Source: RPQJ01 sp052035645
GTDB taxonomy: Bacteria; Pseudomonadota; Gammaproteobacteria; Steroidobacterales; Steroidobacteraceae
Reading direction: 5' to 3'
NCBI GenBank assembly: GCA_052035645.1
Contig: JBPOHK010000063.1
Span: forward strand, 5,159 to 69,158
DNA: 64,000 nt
In this document: positions 1 through 8,937 of the stretch, one piece after another
How positions within the stretch are numbered: the stretch's first letter is position 1
Layout: every line of letters begins with the position of its first letter
Notes under the pieces: model-generated
What the model saw: the letters and a program-made list of their open reading frames with translations, nothing else
Databases searched by the model: none
What the model was told of the DNA's origin: nothing
Translations under genes and position numbers: made by a program

Positions 1-1038
1 CGCGAACAGGATCACGAACGCCGGCTGCACGGACTGGAACCAGCCGGCCGGGATCTCGAAGCCGCCGAGCGTGCGGTCCGTGAACCGCCGTGCGAACAGG
101 TTCATCGACGAGCCGGCCTGCTCGAACCCCGACCAGAACAGCGCGCAGGCGACGAACATCACCAGCACCACGACCATGCGCCGGCGCTCGGTAACGTCGA
201 GGCCGCCGCCCGTGAACAGGTACAGGAAATAGGCCGCCGCCATCCCGACCAGGACGTAGGCCGCGCTCTTCGCGAGTCGCACCGGGTCCGCCGGCAGGAC
301 CCCCGACAGGAACAGGCCCGCCACGGCGGCGAGGATTGCGGCGACGAGTGCCAGCCGGCGCCAGTCGCGGGCCAGTCCGTGGCCGTCGTCGTCGCGGTTC
401 GGCGCGTCGCCGGCCCCGTGCAGCAGGTGGCGGGACAGCCAGAACTGCAGCACGCCGAGCGGCATGCCGATCGCCGCGGCAAGGAAGCCGACGCGCCAGC
501 CGTGGTGCTGCGCGAGCCAGCCGGCGATCAGCGGGCCGATGAACGCGCCGAGATTGATCCCCATGTAGAAGATGGTGAAGCCGGCGTCGCGGCGGCCGCC
601 ACCCTCGGGATACAGGCTCGCGACCAGCGTGGAGACGTTGGGTTTCAGCAGGCCGACGCCGAGGATGATCACCATCAGCCCGGCGAAGAACAGCTCGCGC
701 GGCCCCGGCACGGCCAGCAGCAGGCTGCCCGCCGTCATCAGCAGGCCGCCGGCCACCACCGCGCGCTGCGCGCCGATCAGCCGGTCGGCGATCCAGCCGC
801 CGGGCAGCGCCGCCATGAACACCGCGGCCGTGTACAGGCCGTAGATCGCCGTGGCCGTCCGGTCGTCCAGGCCGAAGCCGCCGTTCGTCACGGCGTCGAC
901 GAGGAACAGCACCAGCAGGGCGCGCATCCCGTAGAAGGTGAAGCGCTCCCACATCTCGGTGAAGAACAGGGTCGCCAGCCCGCGCGGGTGGCCGAAGAAG
1001 CCGGCGCTGGCGTGCCCCGCCGGGTCGGCCTCAGTCAC
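1..1038 (-). CDS. POT-family proton-coupled peptide transporter, 5' part
   Basis: The reverse strand encodes about 346 residues of an inner-membrane proton-dependent oligopeptide symporter and runs off the left edge, so the C-terminal part is missing. The N-terminal region holds the POT signature around MWERFTFYGMRALLVLF, followed by a stretch with GGWIADRL and LKPNVSTLVASLYP, both typical of the family, and many hydrophobic helices. The proposed start is GTG at 1038, reading VTEADPAGH; it overlaps the tatC stop by 8 bases, so translation may be coupled. An ATG at the MWERF position would cut off the conserved N-terminus and is less likely. Substrate (di/tripeptides) is known for the family, not shown here. 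Confidence 0.85.
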   Translation of the reverse strand, partial: MTEADPAGHASAGFFGHPRGLATLFFTEMWERFTFYGMRALLVLFLVDAVTNGGFGLDDRTATAIYGLYTAAVFMAALPGGWIADRLIGAQRAVVAGGLLMTAGSLLLAVPGPRELFFAGLMVIILGVGLLKPNVSTLVASLYPEGGGRRDAGFTIFYMGINLGAFIGPLIAGWLAQHHGWRVGFLAAAIGMPLGVLQFWLSRHLLHGAGDAPNRDDDGHGLARDWRRLALVAAILAAVAGLFLSGVLPADPVRLAKSAAYVLVGMAAAYFLYLFTGGGLDVTERRRMVVVLVMFVACALFWSGFEQAGSSMNLFARRFTDRTLGGFEIPAGWFQSVQPAFVILFA

Positions 1039-1837
1039 TCGGATGCGCCGCTTCCTGGCGTGCGGCCTCGGCTTCCGCGGCGGCCTTCGCCTTCAGGCGG
1101 TCGCGCAGCAGCACCTGGGCGAACACGATGCCGGCCTCGTACAGGACGTACATCGGCACGGCCATGAAGCACTGCGAGACCGCGTCCGGCGGCGTCAGGA
1201 ACGCGGCGACGACGAAGATGCCGAGCACCACGTAGCCGCGGTTCGCCTTGAGGGCCGGGATCTTCACCAGGCCGGTCGCCACCAGCAGCACGGTGGCGAC
1301 GGGGACCTCGAACGCGATGCCGAACGCGAAGAACAGCAGCAGCACGAAATCGAGGTAGCTCGTGATGTCCGTCATCATCTTCACGCCGATCGGGGTCGTC
1401 GACGCGAGGAACTTGAACATCAGCGGGAACACGACGTAGTACGCGAATGCGACGCCGGTGTAGAACAGCACGATGCTCGAGGCCAGCAGCGGCATCGCGA
1501 AGCGCTTCTCGTGCCGGTACAGCCCCGGCGCGACGAACGCCCAGACCTGGTAGAGCACGAAGGGCATGGCGATGAACAGCGCCGCGATCAGCGAGAGCTT
1601 GAGCGGCGCCATGAACGGCGCGACCACGCTGGTGGCGATGAGCGAGGTGCCCTCGGGCAGCTTGTCGATCAGCGGCTGGGCGATGAACGTGAACAGCTCG
1701 TTCTGGAAGAACGCCAGCGGCACGAATGCGATCGCCACGGCGATGACGGACCGCAGCAGCCGGTCACGCAGCTCGAGCAGGTGCGAGATCAGCGTGCCTT
1801 CGGCGAGCGGCTCGCGGTCACCCGGGTCGGCGCTCAT
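1031..1837 (-). CDS. tatC: Sec-independent (twin-arginine) translocase subunit TatC
   Basis: 268 residues with six predicted membrane helices and the TatC pattern: an N-terminal LISHLLELRDRLLRS cytosolic segment, then FVAPGLYRHEKRF, which is the conserved F-x-x-P-G-L-x-x-x-E-x core. TatC forms the twin-arginine signal receptor in the inner membrane and exports folded, often cofactor-bearing, proteins. It is the last gene of tatABC; its start overlaps the end of tatB (ATGAGCG arrangement) and its stop overlaps the POT transporter start. The length is normal for the family. Confidence 0.97.
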   Translation of the reverse strand: MSADPGDREPLAEGTLISHLLELRDRLLRSVIAVAIAFVPLAFFQNELFTFIAQPLIDKLPEGTSLIATSVVAPFMAPLKLSLIAALFIAMPFVLYQVWAFVAPGLYRHEKRFAMPLLASSIVLFYTGVAFAYYVVFPLMFKFLASTTPIGVKMMTDITSYLDFVLLLFFAFGIAFEVPVATVLLVATGLVKIPALKANRGYVVLGIFVVAAFLTPPDAVSQCFMAVPMYVLYEAGIVFAQVLLRDRLKAKAAAEAEAARQEAAHPSD

Positions 1838-2150
1838 CGGTCACCGCCGTCGCTCCCGGGGCGGCCGGTTCGGGAGCGGGGGAAGGGGGCGCCGGCTCGA
1901 CGGCCGGGGCCGGCGTGGCTTGGATGGACGGCGTCGCGACCGACATCGGCGCGGCGCGGGCGTGGTCCTGGGTCACGTCGAACTGGTTCACTTCCTGCTC
2001 GAGCTGGCTGCGCAGCTGGCGGGCCATGCCCCGGGCCCGGCCCGCCCAGCGGCCGACGTCCGCCGCGAGCTTGGGCAGGCGCTTCGGTCCCAGCACCAGC
2101 AGCGCGATACCGAAGATCAGCACGATCTCGGTGAAGCCCACCTCGAACAT
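1818..2150 (-). CDS. tatB: Sec-independent translocase subunit TatB
   Basis: 110 residues starting MFEVGFTEIVLIFGIALLVLG. The short N-terminal helix, the hinge glycine-proline (LGPKRLP) and the following amphipathic helix identify TatB rather than TatA; the E-x-x-L-I pattern near residue 8 also fits. The tail from about residue 75 is rich in Pro, Ala and Glu and poorly conserved in the family. An in-frame upstream start would add 27 low-complexity residues overlapping tatA, so the ATG at 2150 was chosen. It lies 7 bases after tatA and overlaps tatC. Confidence 0.95.
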   Translation of the reverse strand: MFEVGFTEIVLIFGIALLVLGPKRLPKLAADVGRWAGRARGMARQLRSQLEQEVNQFDVTQDHARAAPMSVATPSIQATPAPAVEPAPPSPAPEPAAPGATAVTDERRPG

Positions 2151-2157
2151 GGCGGGC

Positions 2158-2388
2158 TCAGGCGCTCTTGCTGTCCGACTTGGCCGAGCTGCGCTCGTTG
2201 AAGTCCGCGTCCTTGCCGCTCTGGTCGGCAAGCTGCTTGGCCTGCTCGTCCTCGCCCTCGTTCATCGCCTTCTTGAAGCCGCGCACGGCCGACCCGAGGT
2301 CGGATCCCACCGTCTTGAGCTTCTTGGCGCCGAACAGCACCAGGGCGATGAGCAGGATGATGAGCAGTTCGCGAAAGCCGATACCCAT
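2158..2388 (-). CDS. tatA: Sec-independent translocase subunit TatA
   Basis: 76 residues, MGIGFRELLIILLIALVLFG then AKKLKTVGSDLGSAVRGFKKA. This is the TatA layout: one N-terminal membrane helix, an F-G hinge, and an amphipathic helix containing the conserved F-K-K motif, followed by an acidic, polar tail. TatA polymerises to form the translocation pore. It is the first gene of the tatABC operon. A TATGAT hexamer on the coding strand lies 33 bases upstream of the ATG. Confidence 0.96.
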   Translation of the reverse strand: MGIGFRELLIILLIALVLFGAKKLKTVGSDLGSAVRGFKKAMNEGEDEQAKQLADQSGKDADFNERSSAKSDSKSA

Positions 2389-2420
2389 GGAGTTCTCCGG
2401 GGCCCACGGAAAGGGGGGCC

Positions 2421-2426
2421 ATCATA
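2421..2426 (-). promoter_or_regulatory. possible -10 element for tatABC
   Basis: The minus strand reads TATGAT here, five of six matches to the sigma-70 -10 consensus, about 33 bases before the tatA ATG. No good -35 is visible at 16-18 bases upstream, so this is only a candidate. Confidence 0.3.
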
Positions 2427-2441
2427 CGACAATCGCGACGG

Positions 2442-2903
2442 CTAACCGTTCTCGTTGCCTGCGGAAATCCGCAACCAGAACGTGACCGGGCCATCATTTG
2501 TGAGGCTGACCTTCATGTCGGCGCCGAAGCGTCCGGTGGCCACCTTTCCGGGCAGTTTTTCCCGGGCGACGGCCACCGCGTGCTCGAACAGGCGGCGGCC
2601 GAGTTCCGGCGGCGCCGCGCCCGTGAAGCTCGGGCGCAGGCCCTTGCGGGTGTCCGCAGCCAGCGTGAATTGCGGCACCAGCAGCAGCTCGCCGCCGATC
2701 TGGGCCAGCCCGAGGTTCATGCGGTCGTCAGCGTCCGGGAAGACCCGGTAGTTCGCGAGGCGATCGATCAGGCGCTCCGCTTCGGCCGGCCCGTCCTGCG
2801 GTTCCACGGCCAGCAGCACCAGCAGGCCGCGGTCAATGGCACCGACGCATTCGCCATCCACCACTACCCTGGCTTCAGCGACTCTCTGCAGCAGCCCGAT
2901 CAT
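2442..2903 (-). CDS. dtd: D-aminoacyl-tRNA deacylase
   Basis: 153 residues, close to the usual length of about 145. It hydrolyses D-aminoacyl-tRNAs in the cytosol. The conserved catalytic-pocket motifs are present: VPQFTLAADTRKGLRPSF (the S/P-QFTL region with the catalytic Thr) and TNDGPVTF, the Gly-cisPro motif that gives chiral selectivity. The ATG at 2903 is preceded by a GGAGC. It precedes tatA by 53 bases on the same strand. Confidence 0.96.
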   Translation of the reverse strand: MIGLLQRVAEARVVVDGECVGAIDRGLLVLLAVEPQDGPAEAERLIDRLANYRVFPDADDRMNLGLAQIGGELLLVPQFTLAADTRKGLRPSFTGAAPPELGRRLFEHAVAVAREKLPGKVATGRFGADMKVSLTNDGPVTFWLRISAGNENG

Positions 2904-3065
2904 GCTCCAGCTCGGAAATGGGTCGAATAAATTCCATTCTCATCCCACTTCAGCGGAGATTCCGTCGACTCCAGCGTGGATTCACTGAAGTGTTCGTCAA
3001 ATTCAACAAAGGTGGGAAAATAAATAACGAATCTCGCAAAAACCATCAATAAAATGGGCCAAGAT
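2904..3065. other. AT-rich intergenic region with inverted repeat
   Basis: 162 bases upstream of dtd. 2930-3065 is clearly more AT-rich than its surroundings, so the dtd promoter probably lies here. An 8-base perfect inverted repeat, cacttcag at 2946-2953 and ctgaagtg at 2985-2992, could form a hairpin or an operator. On the minus strand TTGATG and TATTTA sit 17 bases apart, a weak sigma-70 match. No gene is seen. Confidence 0.4.
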
Positions 3066-3647
3066 TCAATTTCCAGACAGCTCCCTGGACTTTGCGATGG
3101 CCTCCTGGGCCTGTGGATTTCGGCCGCGGGCCTTCAGCGCGTCGGCAATCAGCAGCCAGGCCTGGGATTGCGTCCGGTCGTCGCCGACCGAGGTCGCCAG
3201 CGCCTTGCGGCCCATGGCCTCGGCCTGCGGATAGTTGCGCTGGTCCATGCGCAGGCGGCCCATCTCGATCCAGAGCAGCGGGTTGTTGGGCTCGATGCGC
3301 AGCGCCCGCTCGAGCGACACGGACGCGCCGGGCAGGTCGCCGCGCTTGCGCTGCCCCTGCGCCTGCCCGACCAGCGCGCGACTGGCCGGGCTCAGCGTCG
3401 CCGGCGCCGTCTTGGGCCGTTCGCGCGGCAGCGGCGTCGGCGCGGCGATGCCGCCGTCCGGGCCCTCGGCGGACGGCACGCTCGGGTTCACGTCGGGGAC
3501 GGAGGTGATCACCGGCCCGCCGCCGGGGGCGGAGGACGTGCCGCCGCCCGGCCGGGACGCGGGCGCGGACGGGCCCTGGAACGGGGTCAGGGAGCAGCCC
3601 GACGCGACCAGCAGCAGGGCGAGTGTGCAGACGGGAGCCAGGCGCAT
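3066..3647 (-). CDS. TPR lipoprotein downstream of PBP1b (LpoP-like)
   Basis: 193 residues with a lipoprotein signal (MRLAPVCTLALLLVASGC; lipobox VASGC, lipidated Cys 18). A Pro/Ser/Gly-rich linker runs to about residue 80, then three to four TPR-like helices follow (ASVSLERALRIEPNNPLLW, PQAEAMGRKALA). It lies 46 bases after mrcB on the same strand. In Pseudomonas aeruginosa the gene next to ponB encodes LpoP, a TPR lipoprotein that activates PBP1b; the same layout here suggests the same role. The LpoP assignment is by context and architecture, not by alignment. Confidence 0.7.
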   Translation of the reverse strand: MRLAPVCTLALLLVASGCSLTPFQGPSAPASRPGGGTSSAPGGGPVITSVPDVNPSVPSAEGPDGGIAAPTPLPRERPKTAPATLSPASRALVGQAQGQRKRGDLPGASVSLERALRIEPNNPLLWIEMGRLRMDQRNYPQAEAMGRKALATSVGDDRTQSQAWLLIADALKARGRNPQAQEAIAKSRELSGN

Positions 3648-3693
3648 CGGCGGTACCTCGGCCGGGGATTGTCCGGCCCGGGCACCCGCCAGA

Positions 3694-6033
3694 TCAAGGC
3701 GCGGTCGGGGTGGCCGCGAGCGGCGCGCCGTCCGCTCCGGTGAGCGGTGCGAGCAGCGCGGCTTCCTCCGCGCTGATGCCGGGCGGGCAGGTCTCGCTCG
3801 GCTCGAGGGTCGTGCCCACGGGGAAGGGCAGTGCCACGGCCGATGCGCCGCAGTAGGGCGAGGTCTCGCGGCCGGTGTAATAGTCGATCACGCGGTCTTC
3901 CATGTCCTCGGGCATCAGCGGCTCGAAAGACGACGTGCTGATCGAGGACATCAGCCGCGTCCAGGCGGGCAGCGCCCCGGTCGTGCCCGTCAGCCCGGTC
4001 GGCGAATAGTCGTCGTGGCCCATCCACACCACGATCAGGTGGCCGCCGGAGAAGCCCGCGAACCAGCTGTCGCGGTAGTCGTTCGAGGTGCCCGTCTTGC
4101 CGGCGACCACGAGCTCCGGCGGCAGCGAGCGCCGCGCCGGCCGGCCCGTGCCGCGCGCGAACACCTCGATCAGCATGCGGTCGAGGGCGTAGACGGCGTC
4201 CGCCGGCGCCGCTTCCTGCACCTCGAGTTCCGGCGCCTTGAGCGGCTTGCCGTGCTCGTCGACGACGGCGCGCACCGCGCGCAGCGGCGAGCGGAACCCG
4301 CCGTTTGCGATCGTGTTGTACATCTGCGCGACCTGCAGCGGATTGAGGTTGGCCGCGCCGAGCAGCATCGACGGGTAGGCCGCGGGCGGCTCGTCGAGGC
4401 CGAGCTGCACGTAGGTCTTCGCGACCTTGTCGAGCCCGACGTCCATGCCGAGCCGGACGGTCGGCAGGTTCAGCGACTGCGTCAGCGCGCGCACCATCGG
4501 CATCGGCCCGCGCACCTTGCGGTCGAAGTTGTTCGGCTTCCAGACCTGGCCGTTCGGCAGCTTCAGCTCGATGGGCGCGTCGTCGACCACCGAGGCCGGC
4601 GTGTAGCGCCCGCTCTCGAGCGCCGCGAGGTAGGCGAGCGGCTTGGCGAGCGAGCCGATCGGCCGCTGCATGTCGAGCGCGCGGTTGAAGCCGTCGAACG
4701 ACGCGCGCCGTCCGCCGACCACCGCCACCACCTCGCCCGTCTGCGGCGTGGTCACGACCAGCGCGCCCTGCAGGTCCTTCGAGGCCTTGCGCCCCGACTG
4801 GTCCTGCCGCTCCAGCTCGCCGTACAGGGCCTCCTCGGCCTTGGCCTGCAGCAGCGGGTCGAGCGTGGTGAACACGACGAGGCCCGTCTCGGTGAGCGCC
4901 TCCTCGGGGTAGTCCTGGCGCAGCTGCCGCCGCACGAGGTCGAGGAACGCCGGGAAGTAGTTCGCCGTGCGGCCGGCCTTGTCCGTCACGCCGAGCGGCT
5001 TCTTCATCGCCCGAGCCGCCTCGGCTTCCTTCACCACGCCCTGCTCGACCAGCACCTTGAGCACGAGGTTGCGGCGCTCGGTGGTGCGCTCCGGGTGGCG
5101 GCGCGGGTCGTAGTACGACGGTCCGCGCACGACCGTCACCAGCAGCGCGATCTCGTGCAGCTCGCACTCGGCGAGCGGCTTGCCGAAGTAGAACTGGCTC
5201 GCGAGGCCGAAGCCGTGCACGGCGCGCCGGCCGTCCTGGCCGAGATAGATCTCGTTGATGTAGGCGTTCATGATGTCCGCCTTCCCGAACCTAGATTCGA
5301 GGATGACGGCCATGATCGCCTCCTCGATCTTGCGGCCGAGCGTGCGGCGGCTGTCGAGGAAGTAGCTCTTCACGAGCTGCTGGGTGAGCGTGCTGCCGCC
5401 CTGCTCGACCTGCCCGGCGCGCACGTTCACGAACGCCGCGCGCAGGATGGCGAGCGGGTTGACGCCGTGGTGCGAGTCGAACTTGCGGTCCTCGACCGCC
5501 TTGAGCGCCGCCGGCAGCAGCGGCGGCACCTCGTCGGGAGAGACGACGATGCGGTCCTCGCCGTGGATCGGGAAGATGCTGCCGATCAGCATCGGGTCGA
5601 GGCGGATCACCGGTACGTCGACGCCCTGCCGGCTGGTCAGCTGCACGATCGAGCCGCCGTCGAAGTCGACGCGCAGCTGCTGGGCGGGCTGCGACTGGTC
5701 CGAGAAGCGGAACTCGCGCACGTACAGGTCGAGGTGATCGCCCTTGCGCCGGTAGGTGCCGGGTCGCGCCGTGGGTCCCTGCCTGACGTAGCCGAGGCGG
5801 GCCAGCTCCTCGACCATGCGGCCCGCCGAGAGCTGCTGCCCGACGTACAGCTCGAGCGGCTGCGCGTAGACCCGCGCCGGCAGGGTCCAGCGGCGGCCCT
5901 CGAACTGCCTCGTGACGCGCCGGTCCAGCACCGCGACCACGACCACGGCGGCGACGAGCAGCAGCAGCGCGACGATCGCGAAGCCCTTCTGGGCCTTGCG
6001 TTTCGTCTTGGCGGACAGCTTCATGCGGGCCAT
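3694..6033 (-). CDS. mrcB: bifunctional penicillin-binding protein 1B
   Basis: 779 residues. One N-terminal membrane anchor (about residues 18-36) is followed by the UB2H-like domain, a GT51 glycosyltransferase (catalytic Glu at about 181 in EDRKFDSHHG; QGGSTLTQQL) and a transpeptidase domain with all three motifs: S461-L-A-K, S520-L-N and KTGTSNDYRD near residue 660. It polymerises and cross-links peptidoglycan in the periplasm. It follows trkH by 3 bases and precedes the TPR lipoprotein. The tail after about residue 740 is variable and Ala/Pro-rich. Confidence 0.96.
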   Translation of the reverse strand: MARMKLSAKTKRKAQKGFAIVALLLLVAAVVVVAVLDRRVTRQFEGRRWTLPARVYAQPLELYVGQQLSAGRMVEELARLGYVRQGPTARPGTYRRKGDHLDLYVREFRFSDQSQPAQQLRVDFDGGSIVQLTSRQGVDVPVIRLDPMLIGSIFPIHGEDRIVVSPDEVPPLLPAALKAVEDRKFDSHHGVNPLAILRAAFVNVRAGQVEQGGSTLTQQLVKSYFLDSRRTLGRKIEEAIMAVILESRFGKADIMNAYINEIYLGQDGRRAVHGFGLASQFYFGKPLAECELHEIALLVTVVRGPSYYDPRRHPERTTERRNLVLKVLVEQGVVKEAEAARAMKKPLGVTDKAGRTANYFPAFLDLVRRQLRQDYPEEALTETGLVVFTTLDPLLQAKAEEALYGELERQDQSGRKASKDLQGALVVTTPQTGEVVAVVGGRRASFDGFNRALDMQRPIGSLAKPLAYLAALESGRYTPASVVDDAPIELKLPNGQVWKPNNFDRKVRGPMPMVRALTQSLNLPTVRLGMDVGLDKVAKTYVQLGLDEPPAAYPSMLLGAANLNPLQVAQMYNTIANGGFRSPLRAVRAVVDEHGKPLKAPELEVQEAAPADAVYALDRMLIEVFARGTGRPARRSLPPELVVAGKTGTSNDYRDSWFAGFSGGHLIVVWMGHDDYSPTGLTGTTGALPAWTRLMSSISTSSFEPLMPEDMEDRVIDYYTGRETSPYCGASAVALPFPVGTTLEPSETCPPGISAEEAALLAPLTGADGAPLAATPTAP

Positions 6034-6036
6034 GGG

Positions 6037-7485
6037 TTACTTGCGCCAGAACGCGGGAGTGAGCAGCACGAGGGCGCTGAAGATCTCGAGACGGCCGAGC
6101 AGCATGGCGAGCGAACAGACCCAGGTCTGGAAGTCCGTCAGGCCCTGGTAATTGCTCGCCGGACCGACCACCCCGAGGCCCGGGCCCGCATTGTTGATGC
6201 AGGCGATGACCGCCGAGAACGAGCTGACGAAATCCATCCCGCTCGCCAGCAGCATGAACGTGAGCGTGACGACCGTGCCGAAGTAGAGCACGACGAACGC
6301 GAGCACCGCAAACACGATCTTGTTGGCGACGACCTGGCCGCCGATGCGCACCGGCGTGGCCGCCTGCGGGTGCACGAGCAGGAACAGCTCGCGCACGGCC
6401 TGCCGGAACAGCACCAGCGTGCGGAACATCTTGATGCCGCCGCCCGTGGACCCGGTGTTGCAGGTGTAGCAGGACAGCATGACGATGACCATCGGCGCGA
6501 ACGTCGGCCAGGTCGAGTAGTCCTGCGTCATGAAGCCGCAGGTGGTCGCGAACGCCACCAGGTTGAACGCCGTGTGGCGCAGCGACTCCAGGTAGGTCGG
6601 GTAGACGCGGTGCAGCCAGATGTAGGTCGACACCACGAGGATGCCAACCCCTATCAGCCACAGCATCGCGCGCGCTTCCGTGTCCGTGCGGTAGGTGCGC
6701 AGGCTCTTCTGCTGCCAGGCGATGAAGTGCCGGCTGAAGTTGATCGCCGACACCAGCATGAAGAAGATCAGCACCGCCTCGATGGCCGGCGAGTCGAAGT
6801 GCGAGATGCTCGCGTCGTAGTTCGAGAAGCCGCCCAGCGACAACGTCGAGAACGCGTGGCAGATGGCGTCGAACCAGTCCATGCCGGCCAGCCGCAGCGC
6901 GGCCGCGCACGCCGCGGTGATGAGCACGTAAACCACCCAGAGCGCCTTCGCCGTCTGCGTGATGCGCGGCGTCAGCTTCTCGTCCTTCACCGGCCCGGGC
7001 GTCTCCGCCTTGTAGAGCTGCATGCCGCCGACGCCGAGCATCGGCAGGATCGCGACCACGAGGACGATGATGCCCATGCCGCCGTACCAGTGCAGGGCCG
7101 CGCGCCAGAAGTTCAGCGACGGGGCCAGCGTGTCGAGCCCCGTGAGCACGGTGGCGCCGGTGGTGCTGAGGCCCGACATGGTCTCGAAGAACGCGTCCGT
7201 GAACGACAGCCCGGGCAGGCCGAGCATCAGCGGCACGGTGGCGATCGCCGACATCAGCACCCAGGCCAGCGTGACCAGCAGGAATCCGTCCCGGGAGCGC
7301 AGCTCGCGCTTGTGGCGCCGCGTGGCCAGCACGATTCCCGAGCCGACCAGCAGGCTGCCGGCCGCCGCGTAGACGAAATCCACGGCCAGTCCGTCCGCGT
7401 ACAGCACCGACACCAGGATCGGCAGCGCGTAGGTGACGCTGAACAGCATCAGCATCGACCCGAGGACGTTGAGTACGGCGAACAT
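6037..7485 (-). CDS. trkH: Trk potassium uptake system, membrane subunit TrkH
   Basis: 482 residues, the usual TrkH length, with about ten to twelve hydrophobic helices and the selectivity-filter-like loops (STTGATVL, TTCGFMTQDYS, STGGGIKMFR, NNAGPGLG). It forms the K+ channel of the Trk uptake system and is gated by TrkA. It follows trkA by 28 bases, so trkA-trkH-mrcB-lipoprotein is probably one transcription unit. Confidence 0.97.
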   Translation of the reverse strand: MFAVLNVLGSMLMLFSVTYALPILVSVLYADGLAVDFVYAAAGSLLVGSGIVLATRRHKRELRSRDGFLLVTLAWVLMSAIATVPLMLGLPGLSFTDAFFETMSGLSTTGATVLTGLDTLAPSLNFWRAALHWYGGMGIIVLVVAILPMLGVGGMQLYKAETPGPVKDEKLTPRITQTAKALWVVYVLITAACAAALRLAGMDWFDAICHAFSTLSLGGFSNYDASISHFDSPAIEAVLIFFMLVSAINFSRHFIAWQQKSLRTYRTDTEARAMLWLIGVGILVVSTYIWLHRVYPTYLESLRHTAFNLVAFATTCGFMTQDYSTWPTFAPMVIVMLSCYTCNTGSTGGGIKMFRTLVLFRQAVRELFLLVHPQAATPVRIGGQVVANKIVFAVLAFVVLYFGTVVTLTFMLLASGMDFVSSFSAVIACINNAGPGLGVVGPASNYQGLTDFQTWVCSLAMLLGRLEIFSALVLLTPAFWRK

Positions 7486-7513
7486 GGCAGGGGTGGCGCC
7501 GCGCGGTGCCGCT

Positions 7514-8899
7514 TCAGGCCTGGAACAGGCGCTCGACCTGCTCGACGTGCCGCTTGTCGGCGACGAACAGGATCACGTGGTCGCCGTTCTCGATCACGGT
7601 GTCGTGGTGCGCCATGATCACCTGGTCGCCGCGCACGAGGGTGACGATCTGCGCGCCGTCGGGCAGGCGGATGTCCTCGATCGGCCGGCCGACCACCTTG
7701 CCGCCGCGCACGCCGTGCGCGATGGTCTCCATGGCCTCGGCGGAGCCGGCCCGCACGGAGTGCACCTGCACCACGTCGCCCCGGCGCACGTAGGCGAGCA
7801 GCGAGCCGATGGTCACCGTCTGCGGGGAGATCGCCACGTCGATGGGCCCCGTCTGCATCAGCTCGGCGTAGGCCGGGCGGGTGATGAGCGCCATGACGCG
7901 GTGCGCCCCGAGCCGCTTGGCCAGCATCGCGGAGAGGATGTTCGCTTCCTCGGAGTTGGTCAGCGCGCAGAACACGTCGGCGCTGTCGATGTTCTCCTCG
8001 ACCAGCAGCTCCTCGTCGGCGGCGTCGCCGGCGAGCACGATGCTGTTGCGCAGCACCTCGGAGATGCGGCGCGCACGCTTGGTGTCGCGCTCGATGACCT
8101 TCACCTGGTGCTGGTCCTCGAGCGACTGGGCGAGGCGCAGTCCGATGTTGCCGCCGCCCGCGATCACCACGCGCTTGACCGGGTCCTCGAGCTTGCGCAT
8201 CTCGTTCATCACCGCGCGGATGTCCTGCACGGCCGCGACGAAGAAGATCTCGTCGCCGTCCTCGATGACCGTCTCGCCCTCGGGATCGACGCTCTCGCCC
8301 TTGCGGTAGATCGCGGCGATGCGCGCGTCGGTCTTCGGGATGTGCAGGCGCAGCTCGCGCAGCGGGCGCCCGACGAGCATGCCGCCCTTGAGCGCGCGCA
8401 GCCCGACCAGGCGGACCCGGCCGTCGGCGAAGTCCACCACCTGCAGCGCGCCGGGGTAGCGGATCAGCCTCTCGATGTAGCCCGTGACCACCTCTTCCGG
8501 GCTCAGGTACATGTCGACCGCGAACCCGGCCAGCTTCTGGGGCACTTCGGTCTCGGTCGAGACGAACAGCTCGGAGCGCGCGGTGTAGTCGCGCGAGCGG
8601 ATCCGCGCGATCTTGGTCTTCGTGCCGAACAGCCCCCAGGCCACCTGGCACGCGACCATGTTCACTTCGTCGCTGTTGGTGAGCGCGACGATCATGTCCG
8701 CGTCGCGCGCGCCGGCGTTCTGCAGCGTCTGGGGGCTCGCGGCGTTGCCCTGCACCGTGCGGATGTCGATGCGGTCCTGCAGGTCGCGCAGCAGGCGCTC
8801 GTCGGTGTCCACGACGGTCACGTCGTTCGCTTCCTCGCGAGCGAGGTGCTGGGCCGCCGTCCGGCCGACCTGGCCGGCCCCGAGGATGATGATTTTCAA
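7514..8899 (-). CDS. trkA: Trk potassium uptake system, NAD-binding subunit TrkA
   Basis: 461 residues (family about 458). Two RCK halves are visible, each with a Rossmann glycine motif (ILGAGQVG at the N-terminus and IAGGGNIG near residue 238) followed by a TrkA_C domain. It is the peripheral regulatory subunit of TrkH. The start is TTG at 8899, giving MKIIILGAGQ directly; there is no ATG or GTG close enough, and reading further upstream in this frame runs through the uvrD coding region. The rare start may hold down its level relative to TrkH. Confidence 0.95.
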   Translation of the reverse strand: MKIIILGAGQVGRTAAQHLAREEANDVTVVDTDERLLRDLQDRIDIRTVQGNAASPQTLQNAGARDADMIVALTNSDEVNMVACQVAWGLFGTKTKIARIRSRDYTARSELFVSTETEVPQKLAGFAVDMYLSPEEVVTGYIERLIRYPGALQVVDFADGRVRLVGLRALKGGMLVGRPLRELRLHIPKTDARIAAIYRKGESVDPEGETVIEDGDEIFFVAAVQDIRAVMNEMRKLEDPVKRVVIAGGGNIGLRLAQSLEDQHQVKVIERDTKRARRISEVLRNSIVLAGDAADEELLVEENIDSADVFCALTNSEEANILSAMLAKRLGAHRVMALITRPAYAELMQTGPIDVAISPQTVTIGSLLAYVRRGDVVQVHSVRAGSAEAMETIAHGVRGGKVVGRPIEDIRLPDGAQIVTLVRGDQVIMAHHDTVIENGDHVILFVADKRHVEQVERLFQA

Positions 8900-8937
8900 G
8901 GCTTGCGGAACCTGTGGGGCAGGCCCGTATTCTAGCC

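Noticed and set aside
3659..3677. hairpin between the TPR lipoprotein and mrcB as a terminator
   Set aside because: A 6-base GC stem exists but there is no T-tract, and both genes appear to share a transcript.
3235..7617. 1460-codon plus-strand open frame
   Set aside because: It is antisense to mrcB and trkH, is almost all Arg/His/Glu/Ala low-complexity, and arises from the GC-rich third codon position of the real genes.
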